The notes: a model not told the origin generated them from the letters alone. A stretch of 36,860 nucleotides of DNA from Deltaproteobacteria bacterium (GCA_026388765.1 JAPLJC010000238.1:1-36860); one strand, 5' to 3'. Positions 18,368 through 27,881 are shown, numbered from the stretch's first letter. Numbers and translations: made by a program.

Positions 18368-18674
18368 CACTTCGACAAGGAGCAACTGCCGCCGGTCAAG
18401 GCCTTTTGGTCGCCGACCATGTATGGCCAGGACACCTTTCTGGCGGCCAATCCCCTGGGGCGCTATGGCCTGGGAGATCGCGACCCCCTGAAATATAATG
18501 CCGACGACTCCCTGGACCTCTACCTCCAGCACCAGTCCCCGGGCCCGGAGAAGGAAGCCAACTGGCTGGCCCGCGCCTCGGGACGATTTCAACGTGACCC
18601 TGCGGCTCTACTGGCCTGAAAAAGCGATCCTGGATGGAACCTGGACGCCGCCGCCCATTAAGCGGGTGGACTAA
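18368..18674 (+). pseudogene. 3' remnant of a DUF1254/DUF1214-family gene, frameshifted
   Basis: Translation from 18368 gives HFDKEQLPPVKAFWSPTMYG, continuing through KYNADDSLDLYLQHQSPG and KEANWL. This is the characteristic DUF1214 C-terminal domain (PPV-FWS, LKYNADGSLDLYIQ-SPG, NWLPAP, LRLYWP, W-PP-I). At the NWLPAP motif (about 18570) one extra G shifts the frame; one frame over it continues DDFNVTLRLYWPEKAILDG to a stop at 18672-18674, also as in the family. The N-terminal DUF1254 part is missing. The gene is therefore both truncated and frameshifted. A sequencing error could explain the shift but not the missing start. Confidence 0.85.
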
Positions 18675-18761
18675 CGGGCACGGAGGCCCGGCCCACCCAA
18701 AAACCCAAACGGCGGGCGGCCGTCTCAGGCCGCCTTAACCGTCCCGAGAGGAGGCCTGCGA

Positions 18762-20741
18762 ATGTTCAAGATTAACCTTATTCTGACGATTGGTGTTTTC
18801 GGCTTGGTGCTGGGTCTGGCCATGGTGGCCGGGGCCCAGCCGACCGGTGAAGCCAGCGGACCGACGAAAAAACAGAATGCCGCCCTTTTGCAGCAACTAC
18901 CCTTCGCCGATAAACAGGATTTTGAGGACGCTAAGCGAGGCTTCATCGCCCCACTGCCGGAGAGCGGGATTATTCGTGATAAGGAAGGCAAACCCGTCTG
19001 GGATTTAAGCGGCTTCTCGTTCATCAAGGAAGGCGCCGCCGCCCCCGAGACCGTCAACCCCAGCCTCTGGCGCCAGTCCCAGCTCCTGACCTACGCCGGC
19101 CTCTTTCAGGTCACCGACCGCGTCTATCAGGTCCGGGGCGCCGATGCCTCCAATATAAATTTCATCGAAGGCGATACCGGCCTCATTGTGGTGGACCCCC
19201 TCGTCTCGGCGGAAACCGCCCGGGCCGCCCTTAACCTCTACTACCAGCACCGGCCCCGGAAGCCGGTAATAGCGGTGATCTATACCCACAGCCACGTGGA
19301 TCATTACGGCGGCGTCAAGGGCGTGGTCTCTGAGGACGACGTCAAGGCCGGCAAGGTCAAGATCATCGCCCCCGAGGGCTTTCTCAAGGCCGCCCTGGAT
19401 GAAAACGTCATGGCCGGCACCGCCATGAGCCGCCGGGCCGGCTACATGTACGGCGTCTACTTGCCGCCGGGGCCCCAGGGGAAGGTCACCATGGGCCTGG
19501 GCCTCGCCGTGTCCACCGGCGCCATCACCTTGATCCCGCCCACGGACGTCGTCACCAAAACAGGCCAGGAAATGACCATCGACGGCATCTCGTTCGTCTT
19601 CCAACTGGCCCCGGACACCGAGGCCCCGGCGGAGATGCATTTTTACCTGCCGCAGCTCAAGCTGCTTTGCCCGGCGGAAAACTGCTGCCACAACCTGCAC
19701 AATGTCTATACCCTTAGGGGCGCCAAGATTCGCGACGCCCTGGCCTGGTCCAAGAACCTCAATGAGACCCTGGAGCGCTGGGGGAATGAGGCTGAGGTCA
19801 TGCTGAACGTCCACCATTGGCCGATTGCGGGCCGGGAGCGGATCGTTGACCGCCTCAAGAAGCAGCGGGACATGTACCGCTACCTCCACGATCAGACCCT
19901 GCACCTGGCCAACCAGGGCTACACCATGACGGAGATCGCCGAGATGATCCGGCTGCCCGAGGGCCTAGCGAAGGAGTGGTATTGCCGGGGCTATTACGGC
20001 ACGGTAAACCATAACGTCAAGGCAGTGTACGTCAAGTACCTGGGCTGGTTTGACGGCAACCCCGCCAACCTGCACCCGCTGCCGCCGGTGGAGGCCAGCA
20101 AGCGTTACGTGGAATTCATGGGCGGCGCGGACTCGGTCCTGGCCAAGGCCCGCAAGTATTATGACAAAGGCGAGTATCGCTGGGTGGCCGAGGTCGTGAA
20201 CCACGTGGTCTTTGCCGACCCCAAGAATGCCAAGGCCCGGAACCTCCAGGCCAAGGCCCTGGAGCAGTTGGGCTACCAGGCCGAATCGGGCCCCTGGCGC
20301 AATTTCTATTTGAGTGGAGCGCAGGAGCTGCGCGCCGGGGTGGACAAGACGATGACCGGAACGACGGCGTCCCCGGACACCATCCGGGCCATGCCCGCCG
20401 ACCTGTTCTTCGATTACCTGGGTGTCCGGCTCAACGGCCCCAAGGCTGAGGGCAAGGCCATGACCATCAACTGGAATTTCACGGATACCAAGGAGCAATA
20501 TGTCCTGGCCCTGGAAAACGGCGCCCTGAACCACACGGCCAACAAGCAGGCGCCACAAGCGGACGCCACCGTGACCCTGAGCCGGGGGGCGTTCGACGAG
20601 GTCATCCTGGGCGGCAAGCCGAAGCTCGAGGCCAAGATGGCCTCCGGTGACATTAAGCTCGAAGGACAGAAGGAGAAGCTGGGAGAGCTGCTGTCCCTGA
20701 TGGATAACTTCGATCCCTGGTTCAACATCGTCACCCCATAA
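18762..20741 (+). CDS. Secreted alkyl sulfatase, SdsA/BDS1 family (metallo-beta-lactamase fold)
   Basis: A 659-aa zinc hydrolase that should cleave alkyl sulfate esters such as SDS to an alcohol and sulfate. An N-terminal signal peptide (about 1-27, cleavage near AGA-QP) sends it to the periplasm or outside. The metal motif HSHVDH is at 176-181. Downstream family motifs are AENCCHNLHNVYTLRGAKIR and VHHWPIAGRERI. A dimerisation domain (about 410-530) and a C-terminal SCP2-like lipid-binding domain (about 535-659, NWNFTDTKEQYVLALENG) complete the fold. Length is normal. GGAGG lies seven bases before the ATG. Sulfate released here could serve as electron acceptor if the host reduces sulfate. Confidence 0.93.
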   Translation: MFKINLILTIGVFGLVLGLAMVAGAQPTGEASGPTKKQNAALLQQLPFADKQDFEDAKRGFIAPLPESGIIRDKEGKPVWDLSGFSFIKEGAAAPETVNPSLWRQSQLLTYAGLFQVTDRVYQVRGADASNINFIEGDTGLIVVDPLVSAETARAALNLYYQHRPRKPVIAVIYTHSHVDHYGGVKGVVSEDDVKAGKVKIIAPEGFLKAALDENVMAGTAMSRRAGYMYGVYLPPGPQGKVTMGLGLAVSTGAITLIPPTDVVTKTGQEMTIDGISFVFQLAPDTEAPAEMHFYLPQLKLLCPAENCCHNLHNVYTLRGAKIRDALAWSKNLNETLERWGNEAEVMLNVHHWPIAGRERIVDRLKKQRDMYRYLHDQTLHLANQGYTMTEIAEMIRLPEGLAKEWYCRGYYGTVNHNVKAVYVKYLGWFDGNPANLHPLPPVEASKRYVEFMGGADSVLAKARKYYDKGEYRWVAEVVNHVVFADPKNAKARNLQAKALEQLGYQAESGPWRNFYLSGAQELRAGVDKTMTGTTASPDTIRAMPADLFFDYLGVRLNGPKAEGKAMTINWNFTDTKEQYVLALENGALNHTANKQAPQADATVTLSRGAFDEVILGGKPKLEAKMASGDIKLEGQKEKLGELLSLMDNFDPWFNIVTP

Positions 20742-20823
20742 AACTTGGGAAACGATTAGCCTTGATAGATGCTTGGGAGGCCGGTGCCCTATTACCGGGG
20801 GCCTCACCGCGGGGGCTGGCTGT

Positions 20824-22278
20824 TTATCTTTTCTGCTTAGGGCTCTTGGCGTCTTGGCGTGGGATCTTGGTAATGTTTCGCGGCAGCAGGTTGGCGATCA
20901 GGTTCAAACCCGCCACCAGGACCGCGGCGGCGAAGGCCCAATGATAGGCGTCCAGCCCCGGGCCGGCCTCCAGCCCCAGTCGCACCCGGTGCAGGTCCAG
21001 CCAGGCAAAGACCGTCACCATCAGGGTAATCCCGGTCAGCGCTCCCAGATTCTTTAACACCGCATTGGTGCTGGCCGCCAGGCCCAACTGAGACGGTTTC
21101 ACTCCCCGGAGCACCTCACTGAGATTGGGGGCCTGAAAGAGCCCGAAGCCCAGACCCAGGAGGATGAACCGAGCCGCCAGCCCGAGCGTGGTGTCACCTA
21201 CCCCGGTGAACAACAGCGAGACCAGGCCGGCCAGGATGAGGACGCAGCCGCTGCGCAGCACCAGCATATTGCCCCAGCGGTCCGCCAGGTAGCCGCCCAC
21301 TCCGGCCACCGCGGCGTTGGTGAGGCTCAAGGCACTGAGCAGCAGCCCGGTTTGATCCGGCGAGTAGCGGTAGACCTGCTCCAGAAAGAACGGCAGCAGG
21401 AAGAAGGTCCCCATCACTGCGGCAAAGCAGAGGACCACCGCGGTTGAGCCCACCACAAAGGGCCAGCGGCGCCAGAGCTCGCCGTGGATCAAGGGGGCGG
21501 GCTGGCGGCGTTCCAGGAAGATCAGCACCAAAACCAGCCCGGCCCCGAGGGCCAGGGCCCCCGCCGTCAGGCCATCTCCCCAGCCCGCTTCCCGGACCCG
21601 GGTCAAGCCCAGGAGCAGCGAGCCCAAGGCCAAGGTTAAGACCAGGGAGCCCCACAGGTCAAAGGCCCGCCAGGCCCAAGCCATTTGCGCCTTAAGATCC
21701 CACAAGGAACGCCCGCCCACCAGCAGGACCAGGAGGCAGATGGGAATATTGATGAAAAAGATGTACGGCCAGCCCAGGTAAGAGGTGATGAGCCCCCCCA
21801 GGGGAGCGCCGACGCTGATCCCGGTGGCGAAGGCGGTGGAAAACAGGCCCAGGGCCAGGCCGCGCTCACCCTCGCCGTAGCTGAGGGCGATGAGTTTGGG
21901 CGCCAGTCCCAGCATCAGGGAGGCCCCCACCCCCTGGAGGGCCCGGGCCGCCACCAGTTCCGGCAGCCCGGGGCTCAGGCCGCACAGGACGGAGGCTCCG
22001 GTGAAGCTGAGCAGCCCCAACAGGTAGAGTCGGCCCGGCGCCAGCAGGTCTCCCAGGCGGCCGCTGGTGAGCAGCAGGGAGAGGTTGACCAACAGGTAGA
22101 TCACCATGACCCAGGAGATCTGCGACAGGGTGCTGTGAAATTCCCGGGCGATTTGGGGCAGGGCGATATTGACGATACTGGTGTCCAGGGTGGCCATGAA
22201 GGCCCCCAGACAGGCGGTGAGCAGGATTAAGCCCCGCCGGGACGGTGGCTTAGAGGGGCTGGCGGGACGTGCAGGCAT
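20824..22278 (-). CDS. MFS drug/metabolite exporter, DHA2 (EmrB/QacA) family
   Basis: A 484-aa integral membrane transporter, probably proton-driven, with about 14 hydrophobic segments. The DHA2 motif LDTSIVNIALPQIAREF is in helix 1, SGRLGDLL is the loop 2-3 motif A, and GLFSTAFATGISVGAPLGGL is the antiporter motif C. The C-terminus ends in a basic tail. It starts 17 bp after dnaB on the same strand and probably shares its transcript. It is convergent with the alkyl sulfatase; only an imperfect hairpin is seen between them. The substrate cannot be told from sequence. Confidence 0.9.
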   Translation of the reverse strand: MPARPASPSKPPSRRGLILLTACLGAFMATLDTSIVNIALPQIAREFHSTLSQISWVMVIYLLVNLSLLLTSGRLGDLLAPGRLYLLGLLSFTGASVLCGLSPGLPELVAARALQGVGASLMLGLAPKLIALSYGEGERGLALGLFSTAFATGISVGAPLGGLITSYLGWPYIFFINIPICLLVLLVGGRSLWDLKAQMAWAWRAFDLWGSLVLTLALGSLLLGLTRVREAGWGDGLTAGALALGAGLVLVLIFLERRQPAPLIHGELWRRWPFVVGSTAVVLCFAAVMGTFFLLPFFLEQVYRYSPDQTGLLLSALSLTNAAVAGVGGYLADRWGNMLVLRSGCVLILAGLVSLLFTGVGDTTLGLAARFILLGLGFGLFQAPNLSEVLRGVKPSQLGLAASTNAVLKNLGALTGITLMVTVFAWLDLHRVRLGLEAGPGLDAYHWAFAAAVLVAGLNLIANLLPRNITKIPRQDAKSPKQKR

Positions 22279-22295
22279 GATCTGGGCGATTTATC

Positions 22296-23687
22296 TCAAT
22301 AATTTCCCGCAGCCTCTTCCCGCTCATAGGGGGCAAAGGCGGTGTATTTATCCCGGAAGACCAGCTTCACCTTGCCGGTGGGGCCGTTTCTCTGTTTGCC
22401 CACGATGATCTCGGCCGTCCCCTTGTCCGGAGAGTCCTCCCGGTAGACCTCGTCCCGGTAGATGAAAATGATGACGTCGGCGTCTTGCTCGATGGCCCCG
22501 GATTCGCGTAAATCCGCCAGTTGCGGGCGTTTGTTGGGACGCTCCTCCACCCGGCGGTTGAGCTGGGACAGGGCGATGACCGGGACGCTCAACTCCTTGG
22601 CCAGGGCCTTCAGAGAGCGGGAAATCTCCGAGATCTCCTGCTCCCGGCTGTGGACGTCGGCCCGGCCCCGCATGAGCTGCAGGTAGTCGATGACCACCAG
22701 CCCCAGTTTGTTATCCGCCTTGAGTCGCCGGGCCTTGGCCCGGATGTCCAGAACCGTGGCCGCGGGAGTGTCGTCGATATAGATGGGGCAATCCAGCAGA
22801 TAACCGGCGGCGGTCTGCAGGTTGGCCCATTCCATGGTGCTCAAAAACGCCCGGCGCAGGTTGGAGGCGTCCACCTCACCGGTACTGGAGAGGAGCCGCC
22901 GCACTATCTGTTCCTTGGACATCTCCAGGGAGAAAAAGGCCACCGGCACCTGGGGCTTGTAGGCGGCGTTATAGGCGATATTCAGGGCCAGGGCGGTTTT
23001 ACCCATGCTGGGGCGGGCGGCGATGATGATCAGGTCGCTGTTCTGGAAGCCCGCGGTGAGGTTGTCCAGGTCTTTGAAGCCGCTGGGCACCCCGGTAATG
23101 CGGCCGGCTTCCCGGTGCCAGATGGCCTCCAGGTTGGCGATCTCCGTTTCCACCAGGGACGACAAAGGCTTAAAGCCGGGGCGCACCTTGGACTCGGCCA
23201 CCTCGAAGACCTTCTGTTCCGCGCTGTCCAGGAACTCGGCGACATTTTCCACCGGGGCGAAACAGGCGCTGGCAATCTCCTGGGTGGTATCCAGCAGGCG
23301 CCGCAGCACCGACTTGTCCTGCACCAGGGCGGCGTAATAATCGGCGTTGGTGGCAAAGCCCACCTGCTCGCTCAGGGCCGCCAGGAATACCGGGCCGCCC
23401 ACGCCTTCCAATTGGCCCCGCTCCTTGAGGAGGGCGGTGACAGTCACCAGGTCCACCGGCTCGCCCCGGCCGTAGAGGTCCAGCATGGCCTGGAAGATGC
23501 GGCCGTGGGCCTCCCGATAGAAGTCGGCGGGCTCAATGACGTCGGCCACCCGGTCCAGGACCTCCGGGCGCACCAGGATGGCCCCCAGGACCGACTGCTC
23601 GGCTTCGGGATTGGCCGGGGGGGTATAGCCGCCGGGGCCGCCGGAGTCCGCCGGGGCCGGGGCCATGCGCCGGGTGCTTCTAGGCAT
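22296..23687 (-). CDS. dnaB: Replicative DNA helicase
   Basis: A 463-aa DnaB, the hexameric helicase that unwinds DNA at the fork. The N-terminal domain (about 25-130, PANPEAEQSVLGAIL) binds primase; a linker follows, then the RecA-like ATPase with Walker A ARPSMGKTALALN, Walker B LVVIDYLQLM and SREQEISEISRSLKALAKEL. The C-terminal GKQRNGPTGKVKLVF motif is intact. The first 20 residues are Arg/Ala/Pro-rich and unlike the family core. TTGGAG lies just before the ATG. In many bacteria dnaB follows rplI directly; here a foreign gene lies between. Confidence 0.97.
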   Translation of the reverse strand: MPRSTRRMAPAPADSGGPGGYTPPANPEAEQSVLGAILVRPEVLDRVADVIEPADFYREAHGRIFQAMLDLYGRGEPVDLVTVTALLKERGQLEGVGGPVFLAALSEQVGFATNADYYAALVQDKSVLRRLLDTTQEIASACFAPVENVAEFLDSAEQKVFEVAESKVRPGFKPLSSLVETEIANLEAIWHREAGRITGVPSGFKDLDNLTAGFQNSDLIIIAARPSMGKTALALNIAYNAAYKPQVPVAFFSLEMSKEQIVRRLLSSTGEVDASNLRRAFLSTMEWANLQTAAGYLLDCPIYIDDTPAATVLDIRAKARRLKADNKLGLVVIDYLQLMRGRADVHSREQEISEISRSLKALAKELSVPVIALSQLNRRVEERPNKRPQLADLRESGAIEQDADVIIFIYRDEVYREDSPDKGTAEIIVGKQRNGPTGKVKLVFRDKYTAFAPYEREEAAGNY

Positions 23688-23944
23688 GTCAGCTCTCCAA
23701 GGATGGTGAATGTCTTAAAGGGTGGGCTAGTTTAACTGCTTGATCTGAAAAGATAATTGCCTGGCCAACCTAGGTTGTCGCCCCTTGCGCTGGGGGCTAT
23801 GTCCGGAAAGCATCATACCGAAAATCAACCGGAATTGCAAATGAGGGTAAGGGCATTCGGGGCCAGGTGAGAAAATAATGGTGGCTGCCTCTGGGCTCAA
23901 TTTTTAATATTTAAGAATAATTGTGAAAGTACCGATTAATTTCT
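23688..23944. other. Divergent intergenic region dnaB / GH64 gene
   Basis: AT-rich spacer carrying the upstream signals of both genes. Apart from the promoter at 23945-23973 I see no gene or repeat. Confidence 0.5.
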
Positions 23945-23973
23945 TTGTTCAATCTCTGTAAATTGCTTACAAT
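23945..23973 (+). promoter_or_regulatory. Candidate sigma-70 promoter of the GH64 gene
   Basis: -35 TTGTTC (23945-23950), a 17-bp spacer and -10 TACAAT (23968-23973), about 100 bp before the ATG. The -10 matches 5 of 6 consensus bases; the -35 matches 3. Confidence 0.5.
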
Positions 23974-24073
23974 ATCTTACCCTGTATCTATGGAATATCC
24001 TTAATGTCTGCAACTGATAACGGCATTACCAAATTCCTGAGTTCACGCCTGCACCTGACTTTTGGAGGATGTT

Positions 24074-25474
24074 ATGCGACGGATAAATTTTTGGCTGACT
24101 TTGGCAATTTTGGGCGGTTTGGTGCTCGCCGCTCCGGCCCTGGCGACCACCACTATCAAGCAGACCATCATTAACAATTCCGGCTATCCGGATAACCAGG
24201 TCTACCTGGTTTTTTACGGCAAACTCAACTCCGAGATAGGTACCCCTGCCGTAGGCACTTTTCATCGCCTTGATTGGCCAACTGGCAATTTTCCCGCGAT
24301 GAGCGCCAGTGATAATACGACAGATTTTAGCACACACGTTCCCGTCCCCGACCCTACAACTTATGCCAATTACTCCACCACCCTGGACAAACTGGCCCGG
24401 GACCCGATTAGTGGCAACCGGTTTTTCAACCTGCCTACGGTGACCGATGCTACAGCCGGTTTCTTCTCGGGGCGCCTCTATATATCGTTCCTGAACCCAG
24501 TCTATCTTCACGTAACTGATGGCAAAACCATCTCACAACCAACTTATAGCCCCACCGCCCAGGACGTAAATACTGTACTTAAAACCGTGTACGACTTTTT
24601 TGAGCCTGCCCTAGATACCGACCTGCAGGTCTGGGCGGACACTACCAATGTCGATGCCGTCGGCATGCCTTTATTGTATGAATTGAGAAATGGCACCACA
24701 AGAATTGGAGGTCCTAAGGGCCTGGCCATGCCGTTGCTGACGGTGCGCGGCGCCTTCTCAAGAGACCCGGTACTCAAGAGTCTGGTGACTCCGACGATGA
24801 TTATCGCTCCCGGGCACGGCATTGAAAATAGCGTATTTTCAGCCACGTACCTTGACAACTATATAAATTATTGCTGGGGTTATTGGGATGGCAGCACCCC
24901 GGCCAAAACTCTCTCTTTTTATTACGACCAAAACACCGACCATAGCCTAATTAACTGGTCCGGCTCCGTGAGCAGTGATAAATTGACCCTTACCGGCACG
25001 GTAAATTCCGCCACCGAGACCCACGTCATCAATCACCCACCCACTAAGGATGTCTTTTTATGCAATGGCACCTTAGGTGCAGGAACGCCCCCGTCCCCTG
25101 AACCAGCGGGCTGGACCGGCCGCGACAAAGACCTCAAGAACAATGTGGGCTCGGCCTTGAACCGCACGGTCATGCACCTGGCTCCCTATCCCAACGGTCA
25201 AACCCAATTTCCCTGGCAGGCCTATCTCGCCGGATATAATAATAATGTGTTCTACGGCCAAAACGGCCTGACTGCGGCGCAGTTCGCCACTAACGTTTAC
25301 GCCAAACTCCTTCATCAGCTTTGCTACGATAAAGTGAATATTTACGGCTTCGCCTATGATGACAATTGTAACATCTCTACCACTATCAACGGCTACGCCG
25401 ACAACCTCATTCTGACCATCTGCGACTGCACGGGCCTGCCGACGCCTTACCGCGACCTCCTCCTCCTCGACTGA
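24074..25474 (+). CDS. Secreted beta-1,3-glucanase-like protein (GH64, thaumatin-like fold)
   Basis: A 466-aa exported protein. The signal peptide ends APALA near residue 25. The mature part follows GH64: IINNSGYPDNQVYLVFYG at the start, SGRLYIS in the middle, TNVDAVGMPLLYEL, KDVFLCNGTL, then NRTVMHLAPYPN and a C-terminal YGFAYDDNCNIST matching the family's YAFPYDD motif. The family cleaves beta-1,3-glucan (laminarin, fungal wall glucan). ATG 24074 is preferred over an in-frame TTG at 24062 because GGAGG lies between them. It is on the opposite strand to its neighbours and splits the rplI-dnaB pair. It has its own promoter and terminator, consistent with insertion. Catalysis is not proven by motifs alone. 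Confidence 0.8.
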   Translation: MRRINFWLTLAILGGLVLAAPALATTTIKQTIINNSGYPDNQVYLVFYGKLNSEIGTPAVGTFHRLDWPTGNFPAMSASDNTTDFSTHVPVPDPTTYANYSTTLDKLARDPISGNRFFNLPTVTDATAGFFSGRLYISFLNPVYLHVTDGKTISQPTYSPTAQDVNTVLKTVYDFFEPALDTDLQVWADTTNVDAVGMPLLYELRNGTTRIGGPKGLAMPLLTVRGAFSRDPVLKSLVTPTMIIAPGHGIENSVFSATYLDNYINYCWGYWDGSTPAKTLSFYYDQNTDHSLINWSGSVSSDKLTLTGTVNSATETHVINHPPTKDVFLCNGTLGAGTPPSPEPAGWTGRDKDLKNNVGSALNRTVMHLAPYPNGQTQFPWQAYLAGYNNNVFYGQNGLTAAQFATNVYAKLLHQLCYDKVNIYGFAYDDNCNISTTINGYADNLILTICDCTGLPTPYRDLLLLD

Positions 25475-25505
25475 GCGTGGGCCCGGCTGGCAACCACAAA
25501 AAAAA

Positions 25506-25539
25506 GAGGCCGGGCAAGATACCCGGCCTCTTTTTTTTT
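25506..25539. terminator. Bidirectional intrinsic terminator
   Basis: Perfect 9-bp stem GAGGCCGGG / CCCGGCCTC with a 7-nt loop, nine T after it and a run of A before it. It ends the GH64 transcript (+) and can end the rplI transcript (-). Confidence 0.95.
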
Positions 25540-25667
25540 AATCAGAGATGGTGGGTAAAGTAATTTTAAGCCTGGCCGCGATGGGAACCAGGCTCCGTGG
25601 CGAGCGGCGGCTTGGATTCGGGAAGAAGGCCGGGATTGACCCATCCCCAGGCTAATTTGGGTAATAC

Positions 25668-26117
25668 TTAGGCGCTCTCGGCCACCACGGCCACGCTGAT
25701 GGTGGCCTTGACTTCCGGGGCCAGGCGCACCGCGACTTCGTATGTGCCCAGTTTCTTGATGGGCTCCTCCAGCTCCAGTTGTTTGCGGTCGAGGTCGAAG
25801 CCCTTGGCCGCCAGGGCCTCAGTGATCATGGCCGCGGTCACCGAGCCGTAGAGGCGCTCGCCCTCACCCACCCGCTGGGCGATGGTGACGCTCACCCCTT
25901 CCAGGGTGGCGACCTTGGCCAGGGCCGCTTCCTGCTCCTTGCCCCGGACCACGGCATACTTCGCTTTTACCTGCTCCACCTGGGCCAGGTTGCCCTTGGT
26001 GGCTTGCATGGCCAGGCCCTGCGGAATCAGATAATTTCTGGCATAGCCTTTGGCCACGTCCACCACGGTGCCCAGGTTCCCCAGGGCCGCAATATCTTTC
26101 GTCAGAATAATCTTCAA
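25668..26117 (-). CDS. rplI: 50S ribosomal protein L9
   Basis: A 149-aa L9 that binds 23S rRNA at the base of the L1 stalk. The N-terminal motif KIILTKDIAALGNLGTVVDV and YARNYLIPQGLA are clear, followed by the long connecting helix and the C-terminal domain (VTAAMITEAL, the EEPIKKLGTYEV region). The start is TTG at 26117 with GGAGGAGG nine bases upstream. No ATG fits. The TTG overlaps the TGA of the DUF2232 gene (TTGA), so translation is coupled. Upstream codons in the same frame are not L9. Confidence 0.96.
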   Translation of the reverse strand: MKIILTKDIAALGNLGTVVDVAKGYARNYLIPQGLAMQATKGNLAQVEQVKAKYAVVRGKEQEAALAKVATLEGVSVTIAQRVGEGERLYGSVTAAMITEALAAKGFDLDRKQLELEEPIKKLGTYEVAVRLAPEVKATISVAVVAESA

Positions 26118-27076
26118 CTCTCGATTCCTCCTCCGGCGTCCCCGGGTTTCCGGTGCAGCCGGCGAAAATCCAGCCACAGATCCAGCACCCCCAGGGTGAT
26201 GATCAAGAAAAAGAGCGGATTCAAAAACATTATCGGGTAGCTGATGGCCCGCAAAAGTCTGGGCAACCTGAGACGGTTGAACCAGGCGGCTACCACCGCC
26301 AAACCCTGGCAGAAATAGAGGACCACCAGGATCAACAACACGTTGAGGCTGATGAAGCGCAATAGCTTCACCGGGATAAACAGCATAAACCCGGCGCCCA
26401 GCACCCCGAAGATGAGCCATTCGGGTAAGGCCCACTGATAAAGGGGCGGGACCGGCATCTGGCCGGTGCGCCAATATTCCAGTTGCCGGGCCAGGACCAC
26501 ATTGAGCCAGGCCACCAGCCCCGTGTTGGTGACCACCAGGCCCGGCAGCAAGCGCTGCAGGGTGGCTTCCGCCTCAGCCGGTGAGACCCCGGGGATCAAG
26601 GGCGCCCCGGCGGCGGCGCCTTCCCCCAGAACCTGGTGGACCGTCTCCATGATTTCCGTACCCCGCTGGGCCATGAGGGCCAGGGGGCTGATGCCTTGAT
26701 AGAAGGCCTGTCCCAATAAGACTAACAAGGCCAGGCCGGTCAAGGTGAGCACCGTGAAGAGGATGGCCCTGGGGGCGGACAGGCCCCGGTGCTGCATGAC
26801 GCTCAGCAGGAGACCCATCAGGAGCAGGCTCAAGAACCCAGAATTCTGCCAGAGGGTCTCCAGCCCGGGCTTGAGAGCCAGGATAAAAGCGACTCCGGCC
26901 AGGGACAGCACCAGGGCGGCCCGGTCTCCCAGGCGCTCGCCCGTCAGCAGCACCGGCAGGGGGACCAGAATTCCTGCCAGCAGGTACCCAACGGGACTTA
27001 ATTGCGCCCCGATAAAAATCAACAGCAGGCCGCTTAAAAAGAAAGACCAGATTAAGAGGCCGCGTCCTGGTGACAA
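26114..27076 (-). CDS. DUF2232 (YybS-like) integral membrane protein
   Basis: A 320-aa polytopic membrane protein with about eight hydrophobic segments. The C-terminal half matches the DUF2232 pattern: LPGLVVTNTGLVAWLNVVLAR, then PEWLIFGVLGAGF and NVLLILVVLYFCQGLAVV. The function is unknown; the gene is commonly found between rpsR and rplI. The start is probably TTG at 27076, with GGAG about eight bases upstream and 16 bp after rpsR. Its stop overlaps the rplI start by four bases. Confidence 0.85.
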   Translation of the reverse strand: MSPGRGLLIWSFFLSGLLLIFIGAQLSPVGYLLAGILVPLPVLLTGERLGDRAALVLSLAGVAFILALKPGLETLWQNSGFLSLLLMGLLLSVMQHRGLSAPRAILFTVLTLTGLALLVLLGQAFYQGISPLALMAQRGTEIMETVHQVLGEGAAAGAPLIPGVSPAEAEATLQRLLPGLVVTNTGLVAWLNVVLARQLEYWRTGQMPVPPLYQWALPEWLIFGVLGAGFMLFIPVKLLRFISLNVLLILVVLYFCQGLAVVAAWFNRLRLPRLLRAISYPIMFLNPLFFLIITLGVLDLWLDFRRLHRKPGDAGGGIES

Positions 27077-27092
27077 CGGTTAACTCCAGCTA

Positions 27093-27350
27093 TCAAGTGG
27101 GCGGCGCCAGAGGGACGTACGGGATCAGAGCCAGCAACCGGGCTTGCTTGATGGCCCGGGTGACCCGCCGCTGATGGCGGGCGCAATTTCCCGAAATTCG
27201 CCGCGGGATGATCTTCCCCCGCTCCGTGACAAACTGCCTCAAGGTGTTAAAGTCTTTATAGTCGATGGGCAAGTTGGCGTCCACACAGAAGCGGCAGACC
27301 TTGCGCCGGACATAGAACTGTTTCCGTTTGCGGCGAGGCATTACCGGCAT
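27093..27350 (-). CDS. rpsR: 30S ribosomal protein S18
   Basis: An 85-aa S18, which binds the 16S platform as a heterodimer with S6. Family sequence is clear: [19 protein letters not shown] then [22 protein letters not shown]. The start is 2 bp after the rpsF stop, with GGAGGAG inside the end of rpsF. Confidence 0.98.
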   Translation of the reverse strand: MPVMPRRKRKQFYVRRKVCRFCVDANLPIDYKDFNTLRQFVTERGKIIPRRISGNCARHQRRVTRAIKQARLLALIPYVPLAPPT

Positions 27351-27352
27351 GG

Positions 27353-27817
27353 CTACTCCTCCTTGCCCTGGGAGGCTGCTTCCTCAGCGGGAGCGGCCGC
27401 GGCGGTTTCCTCCACCGCCACCACCGGCTCCGCGGCCACCGGCGCCCCGGCGGTAACTTCCGGGGTGGCCGCGGCTGCGGCAGCTTTGGCCTTGGCGGCG
27501 ATCTCCGCCTGCAGGGCCTCCAGGTTCACTTTGTCAGATTTCTTGCTGGTGAGATAGCGAATGATGCGGTCGTCGATGCGGTAGTTCCGCTCCAACTCTT
27601 TGACGGTGGCCGGGGTCCCGGCATAATCCACCAGGACATAGTAGCCCCGGGCGGAGCCTTTGATCTTGAAGGCCAGCTTTTTGCGGCCCCATTCTTCCAG
27701 CCCCACCAGGGTGCCTTCATTGGCGGTGAGGATCCGGCTAAACTTGTCGATGGTGGCCTTGACCTCTTCGTCGGCGAGGTCGCCGTTCACCACCCAGACA
27801 GACTCGTAACGTCGCAT
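27353..27817 (-). CDS. rpsF: 30S ribosomal protein S6 with Ala/Glu-rich tail
   Basis: A 154-aa S6. Residues 1-95 are the S6 fold ([55 protein letters not shown]). Residues about 105-154 are a low-complexity Ala/Val/Glu tail ending [14 protein letters not shown], longer than the typical S6 end; such tails occur in this group. It is the first gene of the rpsF-rpsR-DUF2232-rplI operon. AAGGAGG lies before the ATG. Confidence 0.98.
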   Translation of the reverse strand: MRRYESVWVVNGDLADEEVKATIDKFSRILTANEGTLVGLEEWGRKKLAFKIKGSARGYYVLVDYAGTPATVKELERNYRIDDRIIRYLTSKKSDKVNLEALQAEIAAKAKAAAAAATPEVTAGAPVAAEPVVAVEETAAAAPAEEAASQGKEE

Positions 27818-27881
27818 TCTTCCTCCTTATGGTCTTATGGCCCTGGCACCTTTGGCCCAGAGCAAGGAGCGTAAATTTAAA

